From an uncultured Bacilli bacterium (GTDB taxonomy: Bacteria; Bacillota_I; Bacilli_A; ML615J-28; CAG-313), in the NCBI GenBank assembly GCA_947627685.1, contig CANQWZ010000045.1:1-10565 (forward strand): 10,565 bases of DNA, read 5' to 3'. Positions 1-6,207 of this stretch are shown piece after piece. The notes beneath the pieces were generated by a model, which saw only the letters and a list, made by a program, of their open reading frames with translations, searched no databases and was not told the DNA's origin. Position numbers and translations under genes: made by a program. The number at the start of each line of letters is the position of its first letter. Within the stretch, counting starts at the first letter, position 1.

Positions 1-123
1 AAAGAATTGCCTAAACTTATTATTAAAAATGAACGCGAAAATATTGAAGATTTTGAATATGATGATTTTGAACTTATTAATTACAATCCTTATAAAGGTA
101 TAAAAGGTAAGGTGGCTGTCTAA
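1..123 (+). CDS. thyA: Thymidylate synthase, C-terminal 40 residues (5' end outside window)
   Basis: Frame 1 is open from the first base to TAA at 121-123. It encodes the last 40 residues of a ThyA-type thymidylate synthase, which methylates dUMP to dTMP using methylene-tetrahydrofolate and releases dihydrofolate. The visible part matches the family C-terminus: a P-x-L-x-I segment near the start, an acidic D-F-x-Y-D-D-F-x-L-x-N-Y stretch, then N-P-Y and a terminal K-V-A-V. In this family the last residues close over the active site, and an ending in A-V is usual. The catalytic cysteine lies outside the window. The stop codon shares one base with the start of the dihydrofolate reductase gene, the classic thyA-folA pairing in which the second enzyme recycles the first one's dihydrofolate. 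The fragment is short, but the match plus the neighbour make the call firm. Confidence 0.9.
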   Translation, partial: KELPKLIIKNERENIEDFEYDDFELINYNPYKGIKGKVAV

Positions 124-599
124 TGCTTGCTTTAATTGTAGCAGTTGATGATAATTTTTTAATAGGTAATGGTAATAACCTACCTTGGTATGAACCAAAT
201 GATTTAAAATATTTTAAAAAAATAACCTTAAATAAGGCCGTTTTAATGGGATATAATACTTATTTATCGATTATTGCAAGGCTTGGTAAAGTCTTACCTA
301 ATCGCATTAATTATGTTTTAACCGAAGAAAAAAGCCTTCCTAAAGGTGGCATCATTGTTGATGATTTAGATAAATTAATTCTTGAATATCAAAATAAAGA
401 ATTATTTGTAATTGGTGGTAAAATGGTATATGAGGCTCTTTTACCAAGGGTAGATAAATTGTATTTAACAAGAGTAAAAGGTAGCCATGTTGGCAATGTA
501 TATTTTCCTAAAATTGCTTTTGATGAATTTATGCTTATTTCAAGTGAAAAACAGGATAATTTAACTTTTGAAATTTATGAAAGAATTACCAAGAGGTAA
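123..599 (+). CDS. folA: Dihydrofolate reductase
   Basis: This gene encodes a 158-residue dihydrofolate reductase (also named dfrA), which reduces dihydrofolate to tetrahydrofolate in the cytoplasm; the length is normal. Visible family features are I-G-x-x-N-x-L-P-W (14-22), the catalytic acid D27 in P-N-D-L-x-x-F-K, M-G-x-x-T (42-46), the folate-binding L-P-N-R (R61) and the dinucleotide-loop V-I-G-G (96-99) followed by V-Y-E. The ATG overlaps the thyA stop as TAATG, and an AAGGTGG sequence at 109-115 lies 7 bases upstream, so this start is secure and translation is probably coupled to thyA. One oddity: the residues that usually hold the NADPH 2'-phosphate are changed. Position 44 is Tyr rather than Arg, 45 is Asn, and E68 follows T67 where Ser, His or Arg is common. 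The catalytic core is intact, so I expect an active enzyme. Confidence 0.95.
   Translation: MLALIVAVDDNFLIGNGNNLPWYEPNDLKYFKKITLNKAVLMGYNTYLSIIARLGKVLPNRINYVLTEEKSLPKGGIIVDDLDKLILEYQNKELFVIGGKMVYEALLPRVDKLYLTRVKGSHVGNVYFPKIAFDEFMLISSEKQDNLTFEIYERITKR
592..596 (+). promoter_or_regulatory. Ribosome binding site that selects the pdp start
   Basis: AGAGG lies within the last codons of the dihydrofolate reductase gene, 9 bases before the ATG at 606. A second in-frame ATG at 612 would have a 15-base gap, which is too long, so 606 is the better start. Confidence 0.6.
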
Positions 600-605
600 C
601 TGGCA

Positions 606-1913
606 ATGACAATGATTGAATTGATTGAAAAAAAGAAACATGGACAAAGTTTAACCGATGAAGAAATTAATTTTATCATTAAGGGTTATACGGAAGGATT
701 AATTCCTGATTACCAAGTAAGTGCTTGGCTTATGGCCATTTACTTTCAAAACATGGATGAAGAAGAAGTTTTTTCTTTAACAAAAGCTATGTTATATAGT
801 GGAGAGACGGTTGATTTAACTAAAATTAAGGGTGTAAAATGTGATAAACATTCTACTGGTGGTGTAGGTGATAAAACTAGTTTAGTTGTTGCACCTCTTG
901 CAAGTGCTCTTGGGGTAAAAATGGCCAAAATGAGCGGTAGGGGTCTTGGCCATACTGGTGGTACACTTGATAAATTAGAAGCTATTCCTAATTTTAAAAT
1001 TGAAAAAGATATTGAGGACTTTTATGAACAAGTCAATAAAATTGGTCTTGCCATTATTGGCCAAAGTAAAAATATCGCTCCAGCCGATAAACTTTTGTAT
1101 GCCTTACGTGATGTTACAGGAACCGTTGATGCTATTGCCCTTATAGCCTCATCTATTATGTCTAAAAAATTAGCTAGTGGTGCTGATAATATTGTTCTAG
1201 ATGTTAAAGTTGGTAGTGGTGCTTTTATGAAAGATGTTGATGAAGCAAGAAAGTTAGCTTCATTAATGGTTAAGATAGGTAATTATTATCACAAAAAAAC
1301 GGTTGCCACTTTAACTGATATGTCGCAACCACTTGGATGTGCCGTTGGAAATGCACTTGAGGTAAAAGAGGCTATTGAAACTTTAAAGGGACATGGTCCT
1401 GATGATTTTACAAAATTATGTATTGAACTTACGGTGGAGATTTTGCAAGTTTGTGAAATTACTTCTTCGTATGAAGAGGCATATAAACTAGTAAAATCAG
1501 CTATTGATCAGGGCTTAGGTCTTGAAAAATTAAGAGCAATGATTAAATATCAAAATGGTAATCCTTTAGTAATTGATGATTATTCATTATTAAATATCGC
1601 CCAAAATACAATAGATGTTATCTATGAAGGACAAGAAAAATTATACATCAAATCGGTTGATGCTCTTTTAATTGGTGAGGCTGCGATGAAGCTTGGCGCT
1701 GGAAGAGTTACAAAAGATGATGCTATTGATTTAGGTGTTGGTATTGTTTTAAATAAAAAAGTTGGTGACATTGTGGCACCAGGCGAATCATTGGCCAAAA
1801 TTTATACCAATGGTCAAAATACTAATCTTGCTAAAGAGATGGTTTACAGTGCATATACCCTAACTAAAGATGTAGTAACTAAAATGCCAATTATTATCGA
1901 AACAATCAAATAA
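606..1913 (+). CDS. pdp: Pyrimidine-nucleoside phosphorylase
   Basis: The 435-residue product belongs to the thymidine/pyrimidine-nucleoside phosphorylase family, which splits uridine, thymidine or deoxyuridine with phosphate into a base and (deoxy)ribose 1-phosphate. The helical N-terminal domain covers about residues 1-65. The phosphate-binding K-H-S-T-G-G-V-G-D-K is at 81-90. The family signature beginning S-G-R-G and continuing through H-T-G-G-T-L-D-K-L-E is at 110-125. The pyrimidine-contacting residues R168, S183 and K187 match R171, S186 and K190 of E. coli thymidine phosphorylase. The length is typical of Bacillota Pdp rather than a fusion. It starts 6 bases after the dihydrofolate reductase stop, so it is the third gene of a thyA-folA-pdp unit that joins dTMP synthesis to nucleoside salvage. 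DeoA (thymidine-only) specificity cannot be excluded by eye; Bacillota usually carry the broader Pdp. Confidence 0.93.
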   Translation: MTMIELIEKKKHGQSLTDEEINFIIKGYTEGLIPDYQVSAWLMAIYFQNMDEEEVFSLTKAMLYSGETVDLTKIKGVKCDKHSTGGVGDKTSLVVAPLASALGVKMAKMSGRGLGHTGGTLDKLEAIPNFKIEKDIEDFYEQVNKIGLAIIGQSKNIAPADKLLYALRDVTGTVDAIALIASSIMSKKLASGADNIVLDVKVGSGAFMKDVDEARKLASLMVKIGNYYHKKTVATLTDMSQPLGCAVGNALEVKEAIETLKGHGPDDFTKLCIELTVEILQVCEITSSYEEAYKLVKSAIDQGLGLEKLRAMIKYQNGNPLVIDDYSLLNIAQNTIDVIYEGQEKLYIKSVDALLIGEAAMKLGAGRVTKDDAIDLGVGIVLNKKVGDIVAPGESLAKIYTNGQNTNLAKEMVYSAYTLTKDVVTKMPIIIETIK

Positions 1914-1978
1914 AAAAGGTACTAACTTTATACTAAGCAATTGTTTTAGATTAGTATAAAGTAGTACCTTTTATTTTT
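1914..1978. terminator. Bidirectional intrinsic terminator between pdp and pepT
   Basis: Two 11-base arms on each side form a long hairpin: 1914-1924 pairs with 1962-1972 and 1926-1936 pairs with 1951-1961. A1925 is bulged and the loop is 14 bases. On the plus strand the stem ends in T-rich sequence (TTTTATTTTT). On the minus strand it ends in TTTTTTATTTG. It can therefore stop both the thyA-folA-pdp transcript and the convergent pepT transcript. The pepT stop codon (1971-1973) lies in the base of the stem. Confidence 0.9.
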
Positions 1979-3195
1979 CCATCATAACTTTTAGAATTTC
2001 AATTATGGTTGAAATCATTTTTTCCATATCAGTTACATCTAAAAATTCATATGGTCCGTGAAAATTTTCACCACCTGTTCCTAAATTAGGAGTGTATAGA
2101 CCATTATAAGATAAACTTGCCCCATCAGTTCCGCCTCTTATTGGAACAAAGGTTGGCTCAATATTTTGCCTTTTTAAACCTTTAATAGCATATTCTAATA
2201 TTTCATAATGACTTAAAATAATGTCACGCATATTATAATAACTATCAGTTAAGAAAATTTGAATGGTATTTTCACCATATTTTTGGTTAAGAAAATTAGC
2301 AATAGACATTAGTAAGTTTTTTTGAGTCATAAATTGGTCTTTATTGTGGTTACGAACAATATATTCTAGTATAGTTTGTTCTACACTGCCCCTCATGTGA
2401 CTAAGATGAAAGAAGCCTTCATAACCTTCAGTAAGTTCTGGAACCATATTTTTTGGTAACATTGCTTGAAATTCCATCGCAATAAGTTGGCTATTAATCA
2501 TTTTACCCTTGGCAGAACCAGGATGGATTGATGTGCCGTTTATTTTAACTTTGCAACTCGCTGCGTTAAAATTTTCAAAATTAATTTCATTAATTAAACC
2601 GCCATCAATTGTGTAGGCGAAATGACAATTTTTTTCAAAATAATAAGTATAATTAAAGTGTTTAGTTCCCATTCCTATTTCTTCATCAGGTGTAAAGGTA
2701 ATTATCAAGTTAGGATAATCAAAATTAGCCTTTAATAAAGACTCTACTACCCCCATAATAATGGTAATGCCGGCTTTATCATCAGCTCCAAGTAGCGTTG
2801 TACCATCAGTATGAATTAGAGTATGACCAATTTTATTTAATAAACAAGGATAATCTTTACTAGATAAAATCATCTTTAATTTTTCATTTATGATAATATC
2901 TTTACCATCATAATTATTAATAATATTAGGCTTTATTTTCACCACTTGCGTCAAAACTCGTATCCATGTGGGCAATTAAGCCGATTGTTTTATCTGTTTC
3001 ATTTTTAGCTTTAAGATAAGCATATACATAGCCAAATTCATCCATAAAAGCATTTGTTATGCCAAGATGCTGAAGCTCACTAACTAAAAATTCAGCTAGT
3101 ATTAATTCTTTTTTACTACTAGGTGTAGTATCACTATATGGATTAGATGTGGTATCATAACTAATATATTTTAAAAAACGTTCAATATTTTTCAT
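1971..3195 (-). pseudogene. pepT: Peptidase T (tripeptide aminopeptidase), single frameshift
   Basis: Two overlapping minus-strand frames together make one peptidase T, an M20-family zinc aminopeptidase that removes the N-terminal residue of tripeptides in the cytoplasm. The first frame runs from ATG at 3195 to a stop at 2926-2928. The second carries the rest to 1971. Crossing at 2931-2940 gives about 407 residues, the normal family length. In the joined protein the metal and catalytic residues are all present: H76 and D78 in H-M-D-T, D138 in G-A-D-D-K-A-G, E171/E172 in T-P-D-E-E, D197 in Y-T-I-D-G-G and H379 in F-H-G. The Pro usual in H-M-D-T-x-P-D is Phe81. GGGAGG four to five bases before the ATG is a strong ribosome binding site, and a promoter lies just upstream. 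With no other damage, this is a recent mutation, an assembly error or, less likely, recoding. As written, the gene gives only an 89-residue fragment. Confidence 0.9.
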
Positions 3196-3218
3196 ATAAC
3201 CTCCCGTTAGACTAGTTT

Positions 3219-3247
3219 ATTATAACATGCACCTAATTTATTTGCAA
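3219..3247 (-). promoter_or_regulatory. Promoter of pepT
   Basis: On the minus strand, TTGCAA (3247-3242) and TATAAT (3224-3219) are separated by 17 bases. The -10 is preceded by TGT, giving an extended -10 element. It lies 24 bases above the pepT start codon, leaving a short leader with the GGGAGG site. Confidence 0.75.
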
Positions 3248-3252
3248 TTTAA

Positions 3253-3281
3253 TTGACATATGGAAATATAAATAATATAAT
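3253..3281 (+). promoter_or_regulatory. Consensus sigma-A promoter of marR-degV
   Basis: TTGACA at 3253-3258 and TATAAT at 3276-3281 are both perfect consensus hexamers with the ideal 17-base spacer. Transcription should begin near 3287-3289, inside the palindrome that follows. Only 5 bases separate its -35 from the -35 of the divergent pepT promoter. Such a strong promoter usually needs repression, which fits the operator-like repeat beside it. Confidence 0.88.
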
Positions 3282-3313
3282 GTTAACAGTATTAATAATT
3301 AATACCGTTAACA
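3281..3313. promoter_or_regulatory. 33-bp palindrome, probable MarR operator
   Basis: Two 16-base arms, 3281-3296 and 3298-3313, are inverted repeats around A3297 with a single mismatch (TGTTAACA-G against TGTTAACG-G). Each arm begins with GTTAAC, itself a palindrome. The repeat shares its first base with the -10 box and covers the expected transcription start, so a bound dimer, or two dimers, would block the promoter. MarR-family proteins commonly repress their own operon from such sites; that the neighbouring MarR binds here is inferred. It does not reach the pepT promoter elements. Confidence 0.75.
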
Positions 3314-3331
3314 AAAAATGAGGCACATTAT

Positions 3332-3772
3332 ATGAACAATTATGAAGAAATAAAAAATGAACTAATAAACAAATTAATAACACTTTATTCATCCAAAAGA
3401 AGTGATGAATTTTTAGAAATGTTTGAGGGTGAATTAGTAGTCCTTGCTTATCTTTATCGAGAAAGTAATGAAATAAGCCCATCTAACATAAGTACTAAAT
3501 TTGAAGTTAGTAGAGCACGTGCAACGATGATTTTAAATGCCTTAAAAAATAAAGGATATGTAGAATTAATTAGGAAAAAAGATGATCGTCGCAAAATTAT
3601 CATTAATTTAACTGATACAGGAAAAAATTATATTACGGAAAAATTAGCCATTTTGAATGAAAAAATAATAAATTTCATAAAGGAATTTAGTGCTGAAAAA
3701 ACCCAAACTCTAATCAGTTTATTAAATGATATAATCGATATTATTATTAAAAAACAGGAGAACAATAAATGA
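3332..3772 (+). CDS. MarR-family transcriptional regulator
   Basis: The 146-residue protein has the MarR layout: an N-terminal dimer helix, a winged helix-turn-helix at about 47-93 and C-terminal dimer helices at about 98-142. The recognition region is S-P-S-N-I-S followed by E-V-S-R-A-R-A-T (49-65). The wing carries the family signature D85-R86-R87 then I-I-I-N-L-T. GAGG at 3320-3323 lies 8 bases before the ATG. Its TGA stop overlaps the degV start as ATGA, so the two genes are one translationally coupled operon. It is probably autoregulated through the palindrome at 3281-3313. Because the partner is a DegV (fatty-acid-binding) protein, a lipid-responsive regulator analogous to FabT is a reasonable guess. 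That is context only; no ligand can be read from the sequence. Confidence 0.9.
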   Translation: MNNYEEIKNELINKLITLYSSKRSDEFLEMFEGELVVLAYLYRESNEISPSNISTKFEVSRARATMILNALKNKGYVELIRKKDDRRKIIINLTDTGKNYITEKLAILNEKIINFIKEFSAEKTQTLISLLNDIIDIIIKKQENNK

Positions 3773-4668
3773 ATGAAAATGATTATGTAATTATAACAGA
3801 TAGTTCATGCGATTTACCAGAGGAATTACTAAAAGAAAATGAAATTGAAGTAGTACCTTTTTATATATCAATTGATGGTAATACTTACTATAAAGAAAAA
3901 GTTGAAATGCCTGTTAGAGATTTTTATTTAGCTATGACAAAAGATAACAAAGGTGCTTATCCCAAAACGGCGCAACCATCACTAGGAGACTATGAAACGG
4001 TATTTAAAAAATATCTTGATATGGGTAAAGACATTATTTGTGTTTGTATTTCAGCGAAGTTTAGTGGCTCTTTTAATAGTGCTATGGTTGCGAAAGAATA
4101 TGTTATTGCTAAATACCCTAATCGTAAAATTGAAATAATTGATTCTCTAACTAATAGTGGAGGTCAGGGCCTGTTAGTTTTAGAAATGGCAAGAATGAAA
4201 AAAGATGGCTTATCATTTGCTGAGACGGTTAAAATTACTAATAAGTTAAAACAAACAACGCGCATTTTTTTTACCATTAGCAGTCTAGAATATTTACGTC
4301 ATGGTGGTAGAATTGGTAAACTTGCGGGGATTGTTGGTGCTACCTTAAAAATAAAACCAATTATTGTTTTAAAAGAAGGTGAAATATTTTCAGAAGGTAT
4401 AACTTTTACCCGTAATAAATCATACTTGAAAGTTACATCAAAAGCCCTCAATTATTTTAAAACAACAGCCGAAAATCCTAGCGATTATAATTTTATGACA
4501 GGTTATGGATTAGATATTGAAGAAGGTAAGATGTATAATGCTAAAATAAAAGAAGAATTTAAGCGTGATGATATTATCTTGATTCAAATTGGTGCGACAA
4601 TTGGTGTTCATACTGGTCCTAATCCTCTTGGACTTGGCTTTATTAAACAATATGAAAAATTACGTTAA
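3769..4668 (+). CDS. DegV family protein (probable fatty-acid-binding, FakB-like)
   Basis: The 299-residue protein shows the whole DegV pattern: T-D-S-S-C-D-L-P (10-17), K-T-A-Q-P-S (66-71), I-S-A-K-F-S-G-S-F-N-S-A (94-105), D-S-L-T-N-S-G-G-Q-G (125-134), E-Y-L-R-H-G-G-R-I-G (174-183) and the C-terminal I-G-A-T-I-G-V-H-T-G-P (274-284). DegV proteins bind a fatty acid. The characterised FakB members present it to the kinase FakA, which makes acyl-phosphate for phospholipid synthesis. No FakA (Dak-type) gene is in this window, so the kinase partner is inferred. An AGGAGAA site at 3756-3762 precedes the ATG by 6 bases. A PlsC-type acyltransferase operon starts about 300 bases downstream, which fits a lipid role but proves nothing. 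DegV paralogues are common in Bacillota and their chain preference cannot be read by eye. Confidence 0.92.
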   Translation: MNENDYVIITDSSCDLPEELLKENEIEVVPFYISIDGNTYYKEKVEMPVRDFYLAMTKDNKGAYPKTAQPSLGDYETVFKKYLDMGKDIICVCISAKFSGSFNSAMVAKEYVIAKYPNRKIEIIDSLTNSGGQGLLVLEMARMKKDGLSFAETVKITNKLKQTTRIFFTISSLEYLRHGGRIGKLAGIVGATLKIKPIIVLKEGEIFSEGITFTRNKSYLKVTSKALNYFKTTAENPSDYNFMTGYGLDIEEGKMYNAKIKEEFKRDDIILIQIGATIGVHTGPNPLGLGFIKQYEKLR

Positions 4669-4685
4669 CAAATTGAAAATTAAAA

Positions 4686-4720
4686 AAAGGCACATTTAAT
4701 AATAAAATGTGTCTTTAATT
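4686..4720. terminator. Hairpin terminator shared by degV and tRNA-Leu
   Basis: Twelve-base arms at 4686-4697 and 4705-4716, with one G-U pair on the plus strand, enclose a 7-base loop. On the minus strand the stem runs into TTTTTTT-AA-TTTTC, a good tract for ending the tRNA-Leu transcript. On the plus strand it is followed by TTTAATT, a weaker stop for marR-degV. Confidence 0.8.
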
Positions 4721-4734
4721 ATAAAAGCTTATTA

Positions 4735-4820
4735 TGGTGCCACTGGTCGGACTCGAACCGACACGGTATTGCTACCACTGGATTTTGAGTCCAGCGCGTC
4801 TACCATTTCACCACAGTGGC
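4735..4820 (-). tRNA. tRNA-Leu (anticodon CAA)
   Basis: The 86-base minus-strand gene folds as a class II tRNA. The acceptor stem is GCCACTG with CAGTGGC, the discriminator is A and the CCA end is encoded. The anticodon stem CTGGA/TCCAG holds loop CTCAAAA, giving anticodon CAA, which reads UUG. The long variable arm has GGTA/TACC around GCAA. The T arm is GTCGG-TTCGAGT-CCGAC. The AATGGTAGAC D-loop sequence is typical of leucine tRNAs. It stands alone between two plus-strand operons, with its own probable promoter and terminator. Confidence 0.97.
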
Positions 4821-4837
4821 AAGATCTTTTATATTTT

Positions 4838-4866
4838 ACTATAAATGCTTAAAAAAAGCAAGTAAA
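4838..4866 (-). promoter_or_regulatory. Probable promoter of tRNA-Leu
   Basis: On the minus strand, TTTACT (4866-4861) and TATAGT (4843-4838) are 17 bases apart. Transcription would start about 10 bases before the mature 5' end. A short TGCTT/AAGCA inverted repeat (4846-4860) fills the spacer and is probably chance. An alternative -10, TAAAAT (4838-4833), has a poorer -35. Confidence 0.5.
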
Positions 4867-4886
4867 GCGGTAAAAGAACTGATTTA

Positions 4887-4915
4887 TTTACAATTTCAGT
4901 AAAATATAGTATAAT
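4887..4915 (+). promoter_or_regulatory. Promoter of the acyltransferase-rlmD-bsh operon
   Basis: TTTACA at 4887-4892 and a consensus TATAAT at 4910-4915 are separated by 17 bases. The next start codon is 50 bases downstream, behind an AGGAGA site. No further promoter is visible before the rlmD or bile salt hydrolase genes, which favours one transcript for all three. Confidence 0.8.
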
Positions 4916-4965
4916 TGATAATAATATAACTAAAAAATTAAACTTCATAAGATTAGGAGATTACA

Positions 4966-6207
4966 ATGAGTAAAAAAGGTAATAAAAAAGAAAACTTAAA
5001 ACCTAATTTATTTGCATGGACAATATACACTCTTTATAGTAAAATATCGATGCGTTTAAAGACCAAAGTTAAAGTTAATCGCCTAGCATTCAAAAAACGC
5101 AATAAAAAAGAAGGAGCACTTATCATTTATAACCATGCTTCTAAGTATGATCATTATTTAACGACAATCGGTTTTAACCATACAAGAGTAGCTTATGTAG
5201 TTTCTAGTCATTTTTATTATGATAAAAAATTAAGAATGGTTTTAAAAATGGCTAATGCTATTTCGAAAGAACAATTTAAAATGGATATTTTAGCGATTAA
5301 AAAAATCAAAAAAGCTTTACAACAAAAAATACCAGTTTGTATTGCGCCAGAAGGGCAAATGACAATGCATGGGGAACAACTAGCCATTGATCCATCCATT
5401 ATCAAATTAATCAAATTAGCAAATGTTGATTTATATGCTATTAGAATACATGGTAATTATTTTGCTTATCCTAAGTGGCGTATATACAATAGACGTAGTC
5501 CCATTTATTTAGAATTTGTTAAAGTTTTATCAAAAGAAGATATAACAACCTTAAATGATGATGAAATATATCAAAAAGTACTAACTGCTATTGATGTAAA
5601 TGATCGCCTAGAAGCTGATCTTTATCATTACCATTTAAAAGATAAGCATTTAGTAGAAGGTCTAGAAACGATGCTATATGAATGTCCTAGTTGTCATATG
5701 CAAAATGTTATAAAAACTTCTCATAATATAATTAGTTGCAGTAATTGTCACTATGCTTTAAAAATGAATGAAAAAGGAACTTTTACTAAAGTAACAAATA
5801 GTGATATTTATTTTACTGACGAAGCAAAATGGTATCAATATGAAAGAGAAAACTTTATTAAAAAAGTGAAAGAAGGCACTATTTTAATAAAAGGACAATT
5901 TTATTTATATACCAATCTTCATAAAAAATATAAATTAGAAAATGTTGGTCAAGGCATTTTAGTTTTAAATAATAATGAGTTTTATTATGAAGGAACTTTT
6001 GATGGTAATTTTATTCGCAAAGAATTTAAACTAACAAGATTAAATCAATTACCATTTGAGTTTAGAAGGCATTTAGATATTCCTGATGATGATGGTTACT
6101 TTGAATTTAAACTAGTTGAAGGTGAAAATCAAGCTTTAATAACCCAATTTGTCCAAGCAATTGAAGTAATGTCTAGTCTTAGAAAAGAAAAAGTATATGA
6201 TGAATAA
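4966..6207 (+). CDS. PlsC-type acyltransferase with C-terminal zinc ribbon and extra domain
   Basis: Residues 1 to about 215 form a glycerolipid acyltransferase domain of the 1-acyl-glycerol-3-phosphate acyltransferase (PlsC) type, which transfers an acyl group to a lysophospholipid at the membrane. The catalytic H-x4-D is H57 to D62 in Y-N-H-A-S-K-Y-D, and the substrate-binding P-E-G is at 128-130. The usual T-R-S after P-E-G is replaced by Q-M-T. At 413 residues it is far longer than a plain PlsC (about 200-250). The extension has a zinc-ribbon-like C-P-S-C (C240, C243) and C-S-N-C (C258, C261) pair. About 140 strand-rich residues follow, ending in a helix, perhaps a PH/GRAM-like lipid-binding fold (a guess). 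The basic N-terminus has only a weak hydrophobic stretch (12-30). AGGAGA at 4955-4960 supports the start. The end overlaps rlmD by 11 bases. The acyl acceptor is unknown. Confidence 0.85.
   Translation: MSKKGNKKENLKPNLFAWTIYTLYSKISMRLKTKVKVNRLAFKKRNKKEGALIIYNHASKYDHYLTTIGFNHTRVAYVVSSHFYYDKKLRMVLKMANAISKEQFKMDILAIKKIKKALQQKIPVCIAPEGQMTMHGEQLAIDPSIIKLIKLANVDLYAIRIHGNYFAYPKWRIYNRRSPIYLEFVKVLSKEDITTLNDDEIYQKVLTAIDVNDRLEADLYHYHLKDKHLVEGLETMLYECPSCHMQNVIKTSHNIISCSNCHYALKMNEKGTFTKVTNSDIYFTDEAKWYQYERENFIKKVKEGTILIKGQFYLYTNLHKKYKLENVGQGILVLNNNEFYYEGTFDGNFIRKEFKLTRLNQLPFEFRRHLDIPDDDGYFEFKLVEGENQALITQFVQAIEVMSSLRKEKVYDE

Noticed and set aside
746..928. Minus-strand open frame of 60 codons inside pdp
   Set aside because: It lies antisense to a strongly conserved enzyme region, has no recognisable product and no ribosome binding site of note; a shadow frame.
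3318..3335. Five-codon upstream frame whose TGA overlaps the marR ATG
   Set aside because: It has no ribosome binding site, and the sequence is explained by the marR GAGG site; probably chance.
3249..3482. Minus-strand frame of 77 codons across the marR promoter and 5' end
   Set aside because: It overlaps the consensus promoter, palindrome and conserved marR start; its hydrophobic product comes from AT-rich sequence read backwards.
3849..3863. Thirteen-base match between the pdp/pepT terminator and the start of degV (AGTAGTACCTTTT)
   Set aside because: In degV it encodes conserved residues (V-V-P-F) and has no partner arm; coincidental.
3769..4668. Possible TGA-as-tryptophan code as in Mycoplasma, given the AT-rich genome
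   Set aside because: All tryptophans are TGG, no gene has an internal TGA, and marR ends in TGA with a normal ATGA overlap.
4663..4672. CGTTAACAAA at the degV stop, identical to part of the marR operator
   Set aside because: Only one half-arm is present and it is formed by the final Arg codon and the TAA stop; no palindrome.
4846..4860. TGCTT/AAGCA hairpin near tRNA-Leu
   Set aside because: Only five pairs, no T run suited to a terminator for any gene, and it lies in the spacer of the likely tRNA promoter.
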